Part shown: piece after piece, positions 44,101 to 50,949 of the stretch | Layout of the letters: every line of letters starts with the position of its first letter | Numbering within the stretch: position 1 is the first letter of the stretch | Assembly: GCA_958448165.1 (NCBI GenBank) | Contig: CAUDCW010000014.1 | Coordinates: 1 to 50,949 of the forward strand | DNA from: an uncultured Oscillospiraceae bacterium | Lineage (GTDB): Bacteria; Bacillota; Clostridia; Oscillospirales; Acutalibacteraceae | Direction of reading: 5' to 3' | Length of the DNA stretch: 50,949 nt | The notes under the pieces: model-generated | Told to the model about the DNA's origin: nothing | What the model saw: only the letters and a program-made list of their open reading frames with translations | The model's database searches: none | Translations under genes and position numbers: made by a program

Positions 44101-47100
44101 TCAACATATTTTCCGCAGGGTAACGGCTCTATAGGTGAAAACGAAAGCAGCGGCGGCAGCGTTGTATATGACAACTCAACCGAAGAGGTTGACGGCGAAT
44201 CGGTTCAATATTTCGGCAACAAATCGATTAAGATAACAAACAGCGCAGAGGGACAGTTCTATACCTATGCAAAGCAGACTGTAGGTGAAAACGGCCTTAC
44301 AGGCAAGGATATTACTCTGTCTGCATATGTAAAAACTTCAAGCATGACAAATATGAATTTAGCGGAGCAGAGTGGCGCACTCCTATCAATTAAATTTATC
44401 GGCACGGACGGAAGTGTTATTTCGCAGTATAACAGTGTGTCAGTGCCGAATGACAGCAAATGGCAGAGAATCAGCGTTACACAGACGGTTCCGTCTGGTA
44501 CTGCGAATATAGAAGCGAATATGGCTCTTTACAATGCACAGGGTTCAGCGTGGTTTGACTGCATACAGCTGGAAGAGGGAAGCTGTATGAACGACTACAA
44601 CGCAATGGCAAACAGCGATTTCACCGAAAGCCATTCGTGGAGCGGTTCGTATCAGTTCAACGGAACAGCGACCAACGAATGCAGACTGTCGCAAAGTATG
44701 AGGGTTAATAAAAAGAATGTTTCCTTTACGGCTATGGGTACGGTACAGGCGACTTCAGTTCCGCTCAGGGATAACCGCAAATTCGGCATAATGCTGACTT
44801 TGCTTTATAGTGACCAGAGCACAGAGGATCACTACGCAGAATTCAACTATGCCACAGCTCAGGAGCAGTCGGTGAGTCTTAGTGTGATGCCGGAAAAACA
44901 GAATGTTGTAATTCATACCGTATATTTCCGATTTGTTTATGATTATAATGTCGGAACAATGACTCCGCTCAATTCAATGCTCAACATTGAGTATCTTGAC
45001 GATTATTATGAACCGGCAGAGGAAGAAACGGAAGAAGAAACCGAAGCTGACACAACGGCAACGGAGGAGAGCACTGAGGAAGAAACCATTGATTTAACGC
45101 CGTATGTCGGTTCACATTCCACATATGACGAATACGGTAATGTCACATCATCTGCTCAGGGAACAATAATTCCGTCAGAGGACGGCAACGACACGCTTGA
45201 TACCTCAAAGGAGCATATAATAACCCACACTACCTATGACAGCACAGGCAACTATGCAGTATCAGAGACCGACCAGAGGGGTAATGTGTATTCATACGAC
45301 ATCAACACCTTAAATGGTAGAACAAATTCTGTAACCGACGCTCGTAACAACAACACATCATACACATATGATGCGGCAGGTAATGTTACCTCTGTATCGT
45401 CCGGCAACAGTTCAAACTCCTATACCTACAGTGCAAATAAGCTGACAGCCATAGGTCATAACGGAATGAGCTACAGCTTTGCGTATAACAGCTTCGGCAA
45501 TATTGTATCAACAAGAGTCGGAAATACTCCGCTTATTTCACACACCTATGAGAGTAACAACGGCAAGCTAGTTAACTCGTCTTACGGCAACGGCGATGAG
45601 GTGCACTACACCTATGATAGCCTCGGTCGCATTATTGCTGTTTCAAATGACAGCGAGGTTCTTGCAAGCTACACCTACAACAAGAAGAGCCAGATAACAA
45701 GAATTGTCGATTACGGCGCAGGACTGACAACCGACTATGAGTATTCACCGTCGGGAAGCTGTATTGGAAAGTCAAAATATTCGAGCGACCTCAGTTCATC
45801 ATATTATGAGTATGAAACAACCGACGAAAACGGCAATGCGGTGAAAACAACGGTTGTTGACGGCGTTACAAAGACAGTAACCGATTCAACGGACGAAACA
45901 GGCAATTATGTCTTGAATAACGATGGTGTTTGCCTAACCTCGCAGAGTGATGATTTCGGACGGAAGCTTACGGATTCCACACTTATATCCGAGGATAAGA
46001 AGCTTACTACTGAATACACCTATGTTGACGGTGCAAATGCAAATGAAACAACAGAGCTTATCGAAAGCATAACGCACAAGTGCGGCGACACTGTTCTTGC
46101 GAAATACTCATATACCTATGATGCAAACGGCAATATCCTGACTGTATCCGAGAATGACACAGAGAGGTATGTATATACATATGACAGCCTGAATCAGCTG
46201 GTAAATGTTGTTGATAAGCAAAGTGCGGTACGGTATTTTTACACATATGACAATGCCGGAAATATAAAGACGGCTTCAAGCCAGATGTGGAATTCAAGCA
46301 CCAATACTGCAATGGGAAGTCCGACAACTAATTCCTACACATATGGTAATTCAAGCTGGACGGATTTGCTGACAAAGTACAAGAGCGACACGATAACCTA
46401 TGACGCAATCGGCAACCCGATATCATACTGTAACGGAATGACCTTCTCGTGGAAAAACGGCAGACAGCTTGCAACCCTGACAAAGAACGACAAGACGACA
46501 AGCTACACATATGATATTTCCGGTATAAGAACACAAAAAAGTATTGACGGAACAGTAACAAAGTATTATTATAATGATAGTAATAATCTTGTTTCAATGA
46601 CTGTCGGCGATAAAACCCTGATGTTCTATTATGACCAAAACGGCAGTGTAAGCTCAGTCCTCTACAACGATGTGATGTATTATTACATCAAGAATTTGCA
46701 GGGCGATATAATGCGTATTGTTGACGAAAACGGCAACAGTATTGCAATCTACGCTTACGACCAATGGGGCAAGCCGACCCAGATGCGCCAGCCGTCAACC
46801 ACAACCGTTGACCTTGTGAATTACAATCCATTCCTTTACAGAGGTTATGTTTACGACTCTGATTCGGGCTTGTACTATCTCCAGAGCCGCTATTATGACC
46901 CGGTAACAGGCAGGTTCTTAAATGCGGACAGTGAAGATGTTTTGCTTGGTAAACAAAACAGTGTATTACAATCTAATCTTTTTGCATATGGATATAATAA
47001 TCCTATTATTACAAAAGATGTAAACGGACATCTTCCGGGATGGGTTGTTTCCGGCATTGTGTTTATTGCTACGCATTGGATAGGTGGACATGCCGGATGG

Positions 47101-47625
47101 TTTTTCTATTTGAGAGCTAAAACCTTGATATTTGCCGCAGCGAATGCATTTTTGTTGCTAAAGGGATATACCTTATCTGCGGTTATGTTTGATCACGGTA
47201 TGTGGGGGTTGGGAATATCAGCACCATTTTATATCAAAAATATGTTAATAGACAAGTTGAAAAATTCAGCAATTTTGAATAAAGCAATAGATAACTACAT
47301 TAAATCCGCAAAAAAAGCAAAGAGATGGAAATTCTTATATCATGGTTCTTCAATAGAATTTTCTCCATCAGATAAAAATTGTAATGCATATGATTATGAC
47401 CTTTACTATGCTTTGCATTTTGCCAATTATAATATTCTAGGACAATTGTATGCGGGTAAATGGTATATTGACATATACTTATATGATAGATATAATTTTG
47501 ACAACACAATATTCTTTTCAGATCTATCCTTTGGAAGTATGGCAAACACCCTTGGCTGGTGTCTGGAAAAAATCGGAATGATGATACCATATAATGTTTC
47601 TGTTTCATATAGGGTGGTAAAATGA
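41116..47625 (+). CDS. RepA-like AAA ATPase fused in frame to RHS/WapA-type toxin, 2169 aa
   Basis: ATG 41116 has AAAGGAG 6 bp in front. Residues 1-235 are an AAA_25/RepA-type ATPase: Walker A VGSPKIGKSFLMAQIA (about 92-107), Walker B TILIIVDTLKKI and sensor SICMLIVHHTRKQ. The expected continuation of that family stops at YADD and the frame passes directly into a WapA-like region (AVQYNSPVHYLESDG), many YD/RHS repeats (YTYDAAGNVTSV type), and the RHS core end LYYLQSRYYDPVTGRFLNADSE at about 1919-1940. The last 227 residues are a unique tip with a hydrophobic stretch, the likely toxin; its activity is unknown. There is no signal peptide. The stop overlaps the lipoprotein gene by 4 bp. Either a chimera made by deletion, or a decayed RHS captured behind the element's ATPase. 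Confidence 0.85.
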   Translation: MDDKMMMTDYLTSNDGETRQSIYEYVDNNLHKNDDKLECTEIAIKEMEIKLLRKLDPSYLNTISMSELFEAVYKSKMPLIEGLLYPGTYLFVGSPKIGKSFLMAQIAYHISMGIPLWNYSVRKGVVLYLALEDDYRRLQERSYRMFGTDSSDRLYFSISVAPLGNGLDEQLTGFMQEHPDTILIIVDTLKKIRESSSDRYSYASDYDIITRLKRFADNYSICMLIVHHTRKQYADDRMAVQYNSPVHYLESDGNWNEYDNTMQDAVNENETDDEKLDYENKSSDIDIKLSKKSKENNMFKLKNDDYQLSWGYSGTNKSTVEFVEDTAQFTGNDEFLYSENLVQKAVYRNIYDNVDLDCYITSTGIKENLILQNADAQTEFTVSYKINGLSAVQDGADSILLKSGDEVVYTISAPFVQDASDVESDKVALSILEQNNTKLTVKISLDSEWLTSGEVSFPVTVDPELTVGETLDTVTTASLVANEPDTATKRHTSFFVGGSDGVSNIHKGIVKINQLPELKNSDRIVNASVRLAPVSELPEMTIFSHEVTTDWNNDNATWNSVGYSSATIDYNTCESGSFEALSFDITKTAKKWYDGSLNNYGVLFESNSANCAVFGGYDCFQNDKIPALCITYKNYNGTENSLSYHTNNIGANTATSVCDYTGSMLVSQSIISGTGNRMPVSITATYNSFDSDKVFANGSPCGYGWQFSFNQYVSATSQLLQDNGYDYVYTDGDGTDHYFVEKTYEEGEEATEYTEWEDEDGLGLTLWFDESYAYMTYGSEDVAKYELPQNGGKILSEKDEYNNEIIYTYTGGNLTSIQDGAGRIYTLAYSVNTDTQKSRVSQITMPDSTSVCFNYNSADKDKLSSVDYKDSSNIVYDSTSFAYNQNNLLSRIVSFDNSEIRYQYNSAGQITKVTEYGTDLTAGNYINISYSNDNTTTFTDKQGRSQTYTFDNAGNCVSVLNADGSISSSSGSGMSISGVSESYTHNYIASSNNPNSTYFPQGNGSIGENESSGGSVVYDNSTEEVDGESVQYFGNKSIKITNSAEGQFYTYAKQTVGENGLTGKDITLSAYVKTSSMTNMNLAEQSGALLSIKFIGTDGSVISQYNSVSVPNDSKWQRISVTQTVPSGTANIEANMALYNAQGSAWFDCIQLEEGSCMNDYNAMANSDFTESHSWSGSYQFNGTATNECRLSQSMRVNKKNVSFTAMGTVQATSVPLRDNRKFGIMLTLLYSDQSTEDHYAEFNYATAQEQSVSLSVMPEKQNVVIHTVYFRFVYDYNVGTMTPLNSMLNIEYLDDYYEPAEEETEEETEADTTATEESTEEETIDLTPYVGSHSTYDEYGNVTSSAQGTIIPSEDGNDTLDTSKEHIITHTTYDSTGNYAVSETDQRGNVYSYDINTLNGRTNSVTDARNNNTSYTYDAAGNVTSVSSGNSSNSYTYSANKLTAIGHNGMSYSFAYNSFGNIVSTRVGNTPLISHTYESNNGKLVNSSYGNGDEVHYTYDSLGRIIAVSNDSEVLASYTYNKKSQITRIVDYGAGLTTDYEYSPSGSCIGKSKYSSDLSSSYYEYETTDENGNAVKTTVVDGVTKTVTDSTDETGNYVLNNDGVCLTSQSDDFGRKLTDSTLISEDKKLTTEYTYVDGANANETTELIESITHKCGDTVLAKYSYTYDANGNILTVSENDTERYVYTYDSLNQLVNVVDKQSAVRYFYTYDNAGNIKTASSQMWNSSTNTAMGSPTTNSYTYGNSSWTDLLTKYKSDTITYDAIGNPISYCNGMTFSWKNGRQLATLTKNDKTTSYTYDISGIRTQKSIDGTVTKYYYNDSNNLVSMTVGDKTLMFYYDQNGSVSSVLYNDVMYYYIKNLQGDIMRIVDENGNSIAIYAYDQWGKPTQMRQPSTTTVDLVNYNPFLYRGYVYDSDSGLYYLQSRYYDPVTGRFLNADSEDVLLGKQNSVLQSNLFAYGYNNPIITKDVNGHLPGWVVSGIVFIATHWIGGHAGWFFYLRAKTLIFAAANAFLLLKGYTLSAVMFDHGMWGLGISAPFYIKNMLIDKLKNSAILNKAIDNYIKSAKKAKRWKFLYHGSSIEFSPSDKNCNAYDYDLYYALHFANYNILGQLYAGKWYIDIYLYDRYNFDNTIFFSDLSFGSMANTLGWCLEKIGMMIPYNVSVSYRVVK

Positions 47626-48233
47626 TGATTAAAATAAATCAATGTTTTTTCAAAAGAAGTCTTTCATCTCTGTTGATACTTATAATAGTTTTGCTTTGTA
47701 TGGTCGGATGTAATAGCGGAGGCTCTGAACAACCGGTAATAAATCTTGAGGATTATATATCCGAGATAAATGAGATTGCAGACTCATATGGATATGAGGT
47801 GGATGGTGATAGAGATTTTTGGCTAAAACAAGGAGAAAAATATATATATTCGTACTATATATATGCGTCTAAAAACGAATATATATATATAGTGTTAAAT
47901 GTTACTCCTGATGCTGATAACAACGCATCTCCCGTTACAGGAAGTATTGGTGTACAATATTATATTGACAAAAAATATCAAGAAGAAAACTTTGATCTTG
48001 AATTATTTGTTAAACTAGTAAATTTTGTATCAGATAGGGAGATAACAATTGAATATTGCAATGAGTTTTTAGAAGCACCGCAAGAGGATTCAGAAGGGTT
48101 GGATTACTTTAAGAGCTACAAAAATAAATATTTTGATTTTTGGAACGAACGAGCTCTTATATACAAAGTCGACAACGATGATGTTGCTTCTCTCTCTTTT
48201 GGCGGAGTAACTAAGCCGATTAAGTTACAATAA
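47622..48233 (+). CDS. Lipoprotein, probable immunity protein of the RHS tip, 203 aa
   Basis: ATG 47622 overlaps the RHS stop (ATGA). The N-terminus is a lipoprotein signal with a hydrophobic core (LLILIIVLLCM) and lipobox VGC at about residue 30. The rest is soluble and acidic. Surface attachment fits protection against a toxin acting at or outside the membrane, in line with the hydrophobic tip of the RHS protein. Family not recognised. Confidence 0.65.
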   Translation: MMIKINQCFFKRSLSSLLILIIVLLCMVGCNSGGSEQPVINLEDYISEINEIADSYGYEVDGDRDFWLKQGEKYIYSYYIYASKNEYIYIVLNVTPDADNNASPVTGSIGVQYYIDKKYQEENFDLELFVKLVNFVSDREITIEYCNEFLEAPQEDSEGLDYFKSYKNKYFDFWNERALIYKVDNDDVASLSFGGVTKPIKLQ

Positions 48234-48242
48234 TGCATATTC

Positions 48243-48279
48243 TTTATCGCCGACTTTATAATAAGAAGCCGGCGATAAA
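48243..48279. repeat. Hairpin at the RHS cassette junction
   Basis: TTTATCGCCG (48243-48252) and CGGCGATAAA (48270-48279) are exact inverted copies. The right arm is part of the 18-bp RHS junction sequence also present at 46606 and 50683. It may terminate the lipoprotein transcript and mark a recombination point. Confidence 0.5.
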
Positions 48280-49245
48280 ACCCTGATGTTCTATTATGAC
48301 CAGAATGGCAGTGTAAGCTCGGTGCTCTACAACGGCGTGATGTATTATTACATCAAGAATTTGCAGGGCGAAATAATGCAAATTGTTGACGAAAACGGCA
48401 ACAGCATTGCAATCTACGCCTACGACCAATGGGGCAAGCCGACCCAGATGCGCCAGCCGACAACCACAACCGTTGACCTTGTGAATTACAATCCGTTCCT
48501 TTATCGTGGATATGTTTATGATTCGGATTCGGGATTATACTATCTCCAGAGCCGCTATTATGACCCGGTAACGGGTAGGTTCTTGAATGCGGATATTTAT
48601 TGTGATACTCAGACGGGTTCAACGCTAAGCACCAATATGTTTGCCTACTGTGAGAATAATGGGGTAAATTTTGTTGACCCGAGCGGAACGGATGCGTGGT
48701 GGCTTCAGGATACCGATGGAGTTTGTTATATGGGACATACTTCACTGTTGATACAGGAAAGGCCAGGCAGATGGTGGTATTTTTATTGGGGCAAAGACAA
48801 AATTCAACTAGTAAAAATAGGAACCTGCACGCTTAAATCTCTTAATGAGAAAAAACTAAAAATAAAAGACAATCAAGGAAATGTAATATATGATGGTAGT
48901 TATGAAAAATATTCTTTGATAAGAGGCAATTTTTATCATTCGTTAATGTATATTTATTATAATCTTATGAACCAAAGTCCTCCTTTCGATCTTACAAAAT
49001 CTATATTTATTAATGGTAATGATAAATATAAATTAATTACCAGAAACTGTATGCAAGTGTCAATGGAAGTACTAAATAGGGGATCGTTTAAGGCAAATAA
49101 TAGATATAATCATTTAGCATTATCAATTGCGAGTGGTTTTATAATTCCTAATTTAGCTTATAACTTCTATGTTTCATCACAAATGATGTTGGTGTCTGCT
49201 TATGGTATGTCTTATGCATGGAATTGGTTGCGATCATATTTATAA
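48271..49245 (+). pseudogene. Orphan RHS tip 2 (5'-truncated RHS with different toxin domain)
   Basis: The coding sequence begins abruptly inside the RHS core; ATG 48286 could start a 319-aa product but no ribosome site precedes it. From 48271 it copies the main gene almost exactly through YYLQSRYYDPVTGRFLNAD, then diverges. The new tip reads DAWWLQDTDGVCYMGHTSLL, RWWYFYWGKDK and later RNCMQVSMEVL. A His in GHTS and a Cys in RNC suggest a papain-like hydrolase fold, not proven. Orphan tips like this serve as a reserve that can replace the active tip by recombination in the shared core. Confidence 0.7.
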
Positions 49246-49260
49246 TGGTAGGGAAATGCA

Positions 49261-50382
49261 ATGAAAAAAATATCTCGTGTTGTTAAATTCGTGCTCACAG
49301 CGGTGGTGATTATCACGTTTCTGTTTAGTACTTATATATTGTTTTATAACGGAGTATTTTTCGGAAAAGCAAATAATGTAGAAATATCATTTGAAACAAT
49401 ATCAGATATTCAATCGAATAACACAAATCTTGTTAAAATAGGCGACAGGCTGTATTACAATTATGAGCCAAAAGACAGCTTTGACGATTTATTCACCTAT
49501 GGATTGTACGAAATAACTTCTTCAGGAGCAAAGCGTGTATATTGGGGAGGTCCAAAAATTACGGATGGTTCAAATTTGTTTAGGATTGATTCGGCTGGAG
49601 ACAGCTTAATCAGAAAGTTCTCTGATTTGCCATATAATGAGACACCAAACGGTCAGATATATAAATATAATACTTTTTGGCATAATTTTGAGGTGATGAA
49701 TGAACTGTCAGAGGCTGTGCCTGCTCCTATGAGAGCTTGCAGATATGTTGACGGTGCGTATTTTTATTATCTGACAAATGCACTTTATATTCAAAAAGAA
49801 GATAAATTAGAAAAAATAATTGATGTTTGGCAGACAGATGACGAATCAATACCTGTTACTTATAAGTACTTCATAGAATCAAGCGATATGGTTTACTATA
49901 TAAAACCTGATGGAAAAAAGCCTGACGAAGGAGCTTCTATATTTTGTTCTTATACTGTTTCTCAAAAAAAAGAAAGCGAGATAAGAAAAATTGAATTACC
50001 TGCTGATGATATAGCCGAGCTGTATATTGATGGTGATAAGATAATTCTGGGCGTGGTACCGGAATACAGTATAGAAGATAATCCGTTGTATATGACAAGT
50101 ATTGAAAAAGACGGCGAATTGACAGAGGTACTTAATGACCATAGTCCGTTTGGTGGAACTATCGTATATGACGGTATGGTGTACTTTATTGATTTTATGT
50201 CGGACAGTGAGGGCTTGTATTCAGTTGCTCTGAACAATCCCGGAAAACGAAATATGCTTTATGAAGGAAGAGTTATGAGTATTCATATTTTTGACAGTCA
50301 GTGGATTTACTTTACAGATGATAAAGAAGTTCTTTATCGTATAACCCGTGACGGAAAAACATTGGAAAAGGTCTTCGGATAA
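49261..50382 (+). CDS. Membrane-anchored beta-propeller-like protein, probable immunity to tip 2, 373 aa
   Basis: ATG 49261 follows AGGG 15 bp after the orphan tip. Residues 8-30 are one membrane helix (VVKFVLTAVVIITFLFSTYILF). The rest is beta-rich with repeated 'xxIYxxDGxxY'-like blades (NLVKIGDRLYYNY, DGAYFYYLTN, YDGMVYFIDF, DSQWIYFTDD), as in DUF5050-like propellers. Directly behind the tip, it is the likely immunity partner. A terminator follows at 50401. Confidence 0.6.
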   Translation: MKKISRVVKFVLTAVVIITFLFSTYILFYNGVFFGKANNVEISFETISDIQSNNTNLVKIGDRLYYNYEPKDSFDDLFTYGLYEITSSGAKRVYWGGPKITDGSNLFRIDSAGDSLIRKFSDLPYNETPNGQIYKYNTFWHNFEVMNELSEAVPAPMRACRYVDGAYFYYLTNALYIQKEDKLEKIIDVWQTDDESIPVTYKYFIESSDMVYYIKPDGKKPDEGASIFCSYTVSQKKESEIRKIELPADDIAELYIDGDKIILGVVPEYSIEDNPLYMTSIEKDGELTEVLNDHSPFGGTIVYDGMVYFIDFMSDSEGLYSVALNNPGKRNMLYEGRVMSIHIFDSQWIYFTDDKEVLYRITRDGKTLEKVFG

Positions 50383-50400
50383 CACAATTAATTAATTGCC

Positions 50401-50419
50401 AGCCCCACTTTGTGGGGCT
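50401..50419 (+). terminator. Terminator after the second immunity gene
   Basis: AGCCCCAC (50401-50408) pairs with GTGGGGCT (50412-50419) around TTT and is followed by GTTGTG. Weak T-run but compact GC-rich stem. Confidence 0.5.
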
Positions 50420-50463
50420 GTTGTGCTGTATATATACTGATATGTAACAGTGAATAAAATCAC

Positions 50464-50712
50464 ATAACGATAACCTATGACGAAATTGGCAACCCGATAT
50501 CCTACCGCAACGGAATGACCTTCTCGTGGAAAAACGGCAGACAGCTTGCAGCCCTGACAAAGAACAACAAGACAACAAGCTATATATATGATATTTCAGG
50601 CGTAAGAACACAAAAAAGTATTGACGGAACAGTAACAAAGTATTATTATAATGATAGTAATAACCTTGTTTCAATGACTGTCGGTGATAAAACCCTGATG
50701 CTTCACCCGTAA
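50464..50712 (+). pseudogene. RHS core fragment without start or tip
   Basis: The frame reads ITYDEIGNPISYRNGMTFSW, then KNGRQLAALTKNNKT and continues to VGDKTLM before LHP and a stop. It is nearly identical to the main RHS gene at about 46390-46623 and ends at exactly the same 18-bp sequence (50683-50700) where the orphan tip begins. It is the displaced upstream partner of a cassette exchange. Confidence 0.8.
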
Positions 50713-50755
50713 CTATACTACAAGCATTAATCCCACTGCGTTATAAACGAGAGCA

Positions 50756-50777
50756 AAAAAGCCAACAAAAAGCCAAC
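50756..50777. repeat. Integrase arm-type sites, right end (2 x 11 bp)
   Basis: Two tandem AAAAAGCCAAC copies match the three at 38788-38820; an inverted GTTGGCTT follows at 50780. They lie about 120 bp inside attR. Confidence 0.65.
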
Positions 50778-50832
50778 AAGTTGGCTTGAGGTTACCGAAA
50801 GTTACTTTAAATTACACAAGGGTAAAAGAGAA

Positions 50833-50859
50833 AAATCCCATAACAATGGGTTTTATTTA
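50833..50859 (+). terminator. Terminator-like hairpin before attR
   Basis: ATCCCAT and ATGGG(T) pair around AACA, followed by TTTTATTT. It would end transcription from the element before the host tRNA region. Confidence 0.5.
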
Positions 50860-50894
50860 GAATTGCCGCTGAATGCAAAAGTAAGACGATAAAA

Positions 50895-50940
50895 CTCATA
50901 ACCCGAAGGTCGTTGGTTCAAATCCAGCCTCCGCAACCAA
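50895..50940 (+). repeat. attR: 3' half of an initiator tRNA-Met gene
   Basis: Identical over 46 bp to attL at 38677-38722, ending in CCAA. It also lacks the 5' tRNA half, so the intact tRNA gene must lie outside the window. The element between the copies is 12.2 kb. Confidence 0.9.
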
Positions 50941-50949
50941 GCAAAAACC

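Overview
The window looks like low-GC Clostridia DNA, most likely a gut Ruminococcus/Oscillospiraceae-type bacterium. The signs are strong AGGAGG ribosome sites, frequent GTG/TTG starts, IS66 and IS110 remnants, RHS/EndoU polymorphic toxins and a Tn916-type integrase. This is inference from gene style; no taxonomic marker gene is present.

Layout. (1) 1-6.8 kb is a plasmid-like or decayed mobile region: an unknown gene (253-1110), a winged-helix protein (1444-2586), a probable replication initiator (2755-3918) followed by iteron-like repeats, a multiply frameshifted IS66 copy (4360-6427) and an IS110 transposase scrap. (2) 6.8-35.9 kb is a defence island bounded by two CRISPR arrays. Array 1 (6818-7925, 16 repeats) is transcribed leftward and array 2 (35423-36060, 9 repeats plus one cut repeat) rightward, so both leaders face inward. 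Between them lie (2a) a large module of eight genes (8384-24579): secreted/membrane vWA protein, tubulin/FtsZ-like GTPase, two membrane proteins (one ending in a LIM-like/HExxH peptidase domain), an ECF-like sigma factor, a zinc anti-sigma-like protein, a CbxX-type AAA+ ATPase and a YbjN-like protein; and (2b) a complete type III-B effector operon (24816-34219): cas6, cmr1-like, cas10/cmr2, cmr3, cmr4, cmr5, cmr6, a CorA-like membrane protein and a Can2/Card1-like CARF nuclease, with a second cas6 (34320-35081) reading the other way. No cas1, cas2 or reverse transcriptase is present. (3) 36.1-38.4 kb is a toxin/immunity scrapyard on the minus strand: an EndoU-type toxin module, two intact immunity paralogues, a third cut by an IS66 scrap, and a DUF4417-like tail. 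(4) 38.68-50.94 kb is an integrative element bounded by 46-bp direct repeats of the 3' half of an initiator tRNA-Met gene. It carries a tyrosine integrase, XRE repressor, excisionase-like protein and one giant gene in which a RepA-like AAA ATPase is fused in frame to an RHS/WapA-type toxin, followed by immunity genes and an orphan RHS tip.

How it works together (inference). Each array has its own repeat and there are two different Cas6 proteins, yet both repeats end in nearly the same 8-nt tag (ATTGATAC / ACTGATAC), so both crRNA pools could load one Cmr complex. Essentially every spacer reads as coding sense on the strand opposite the crRNA, as expected for RNA targeting. Cas10 keeps its GGDD cyclase motif but has no HD nuclease, so the response probably runs through a nucleotide messenger to the Can2-like nuclease and perhaps the CorA-like channel. 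The vWA/tubulin/peptidase/AAA+ module with its own sigma/anti-sigma pair is the part I can least assign to a described system and is the best candidate for something new.
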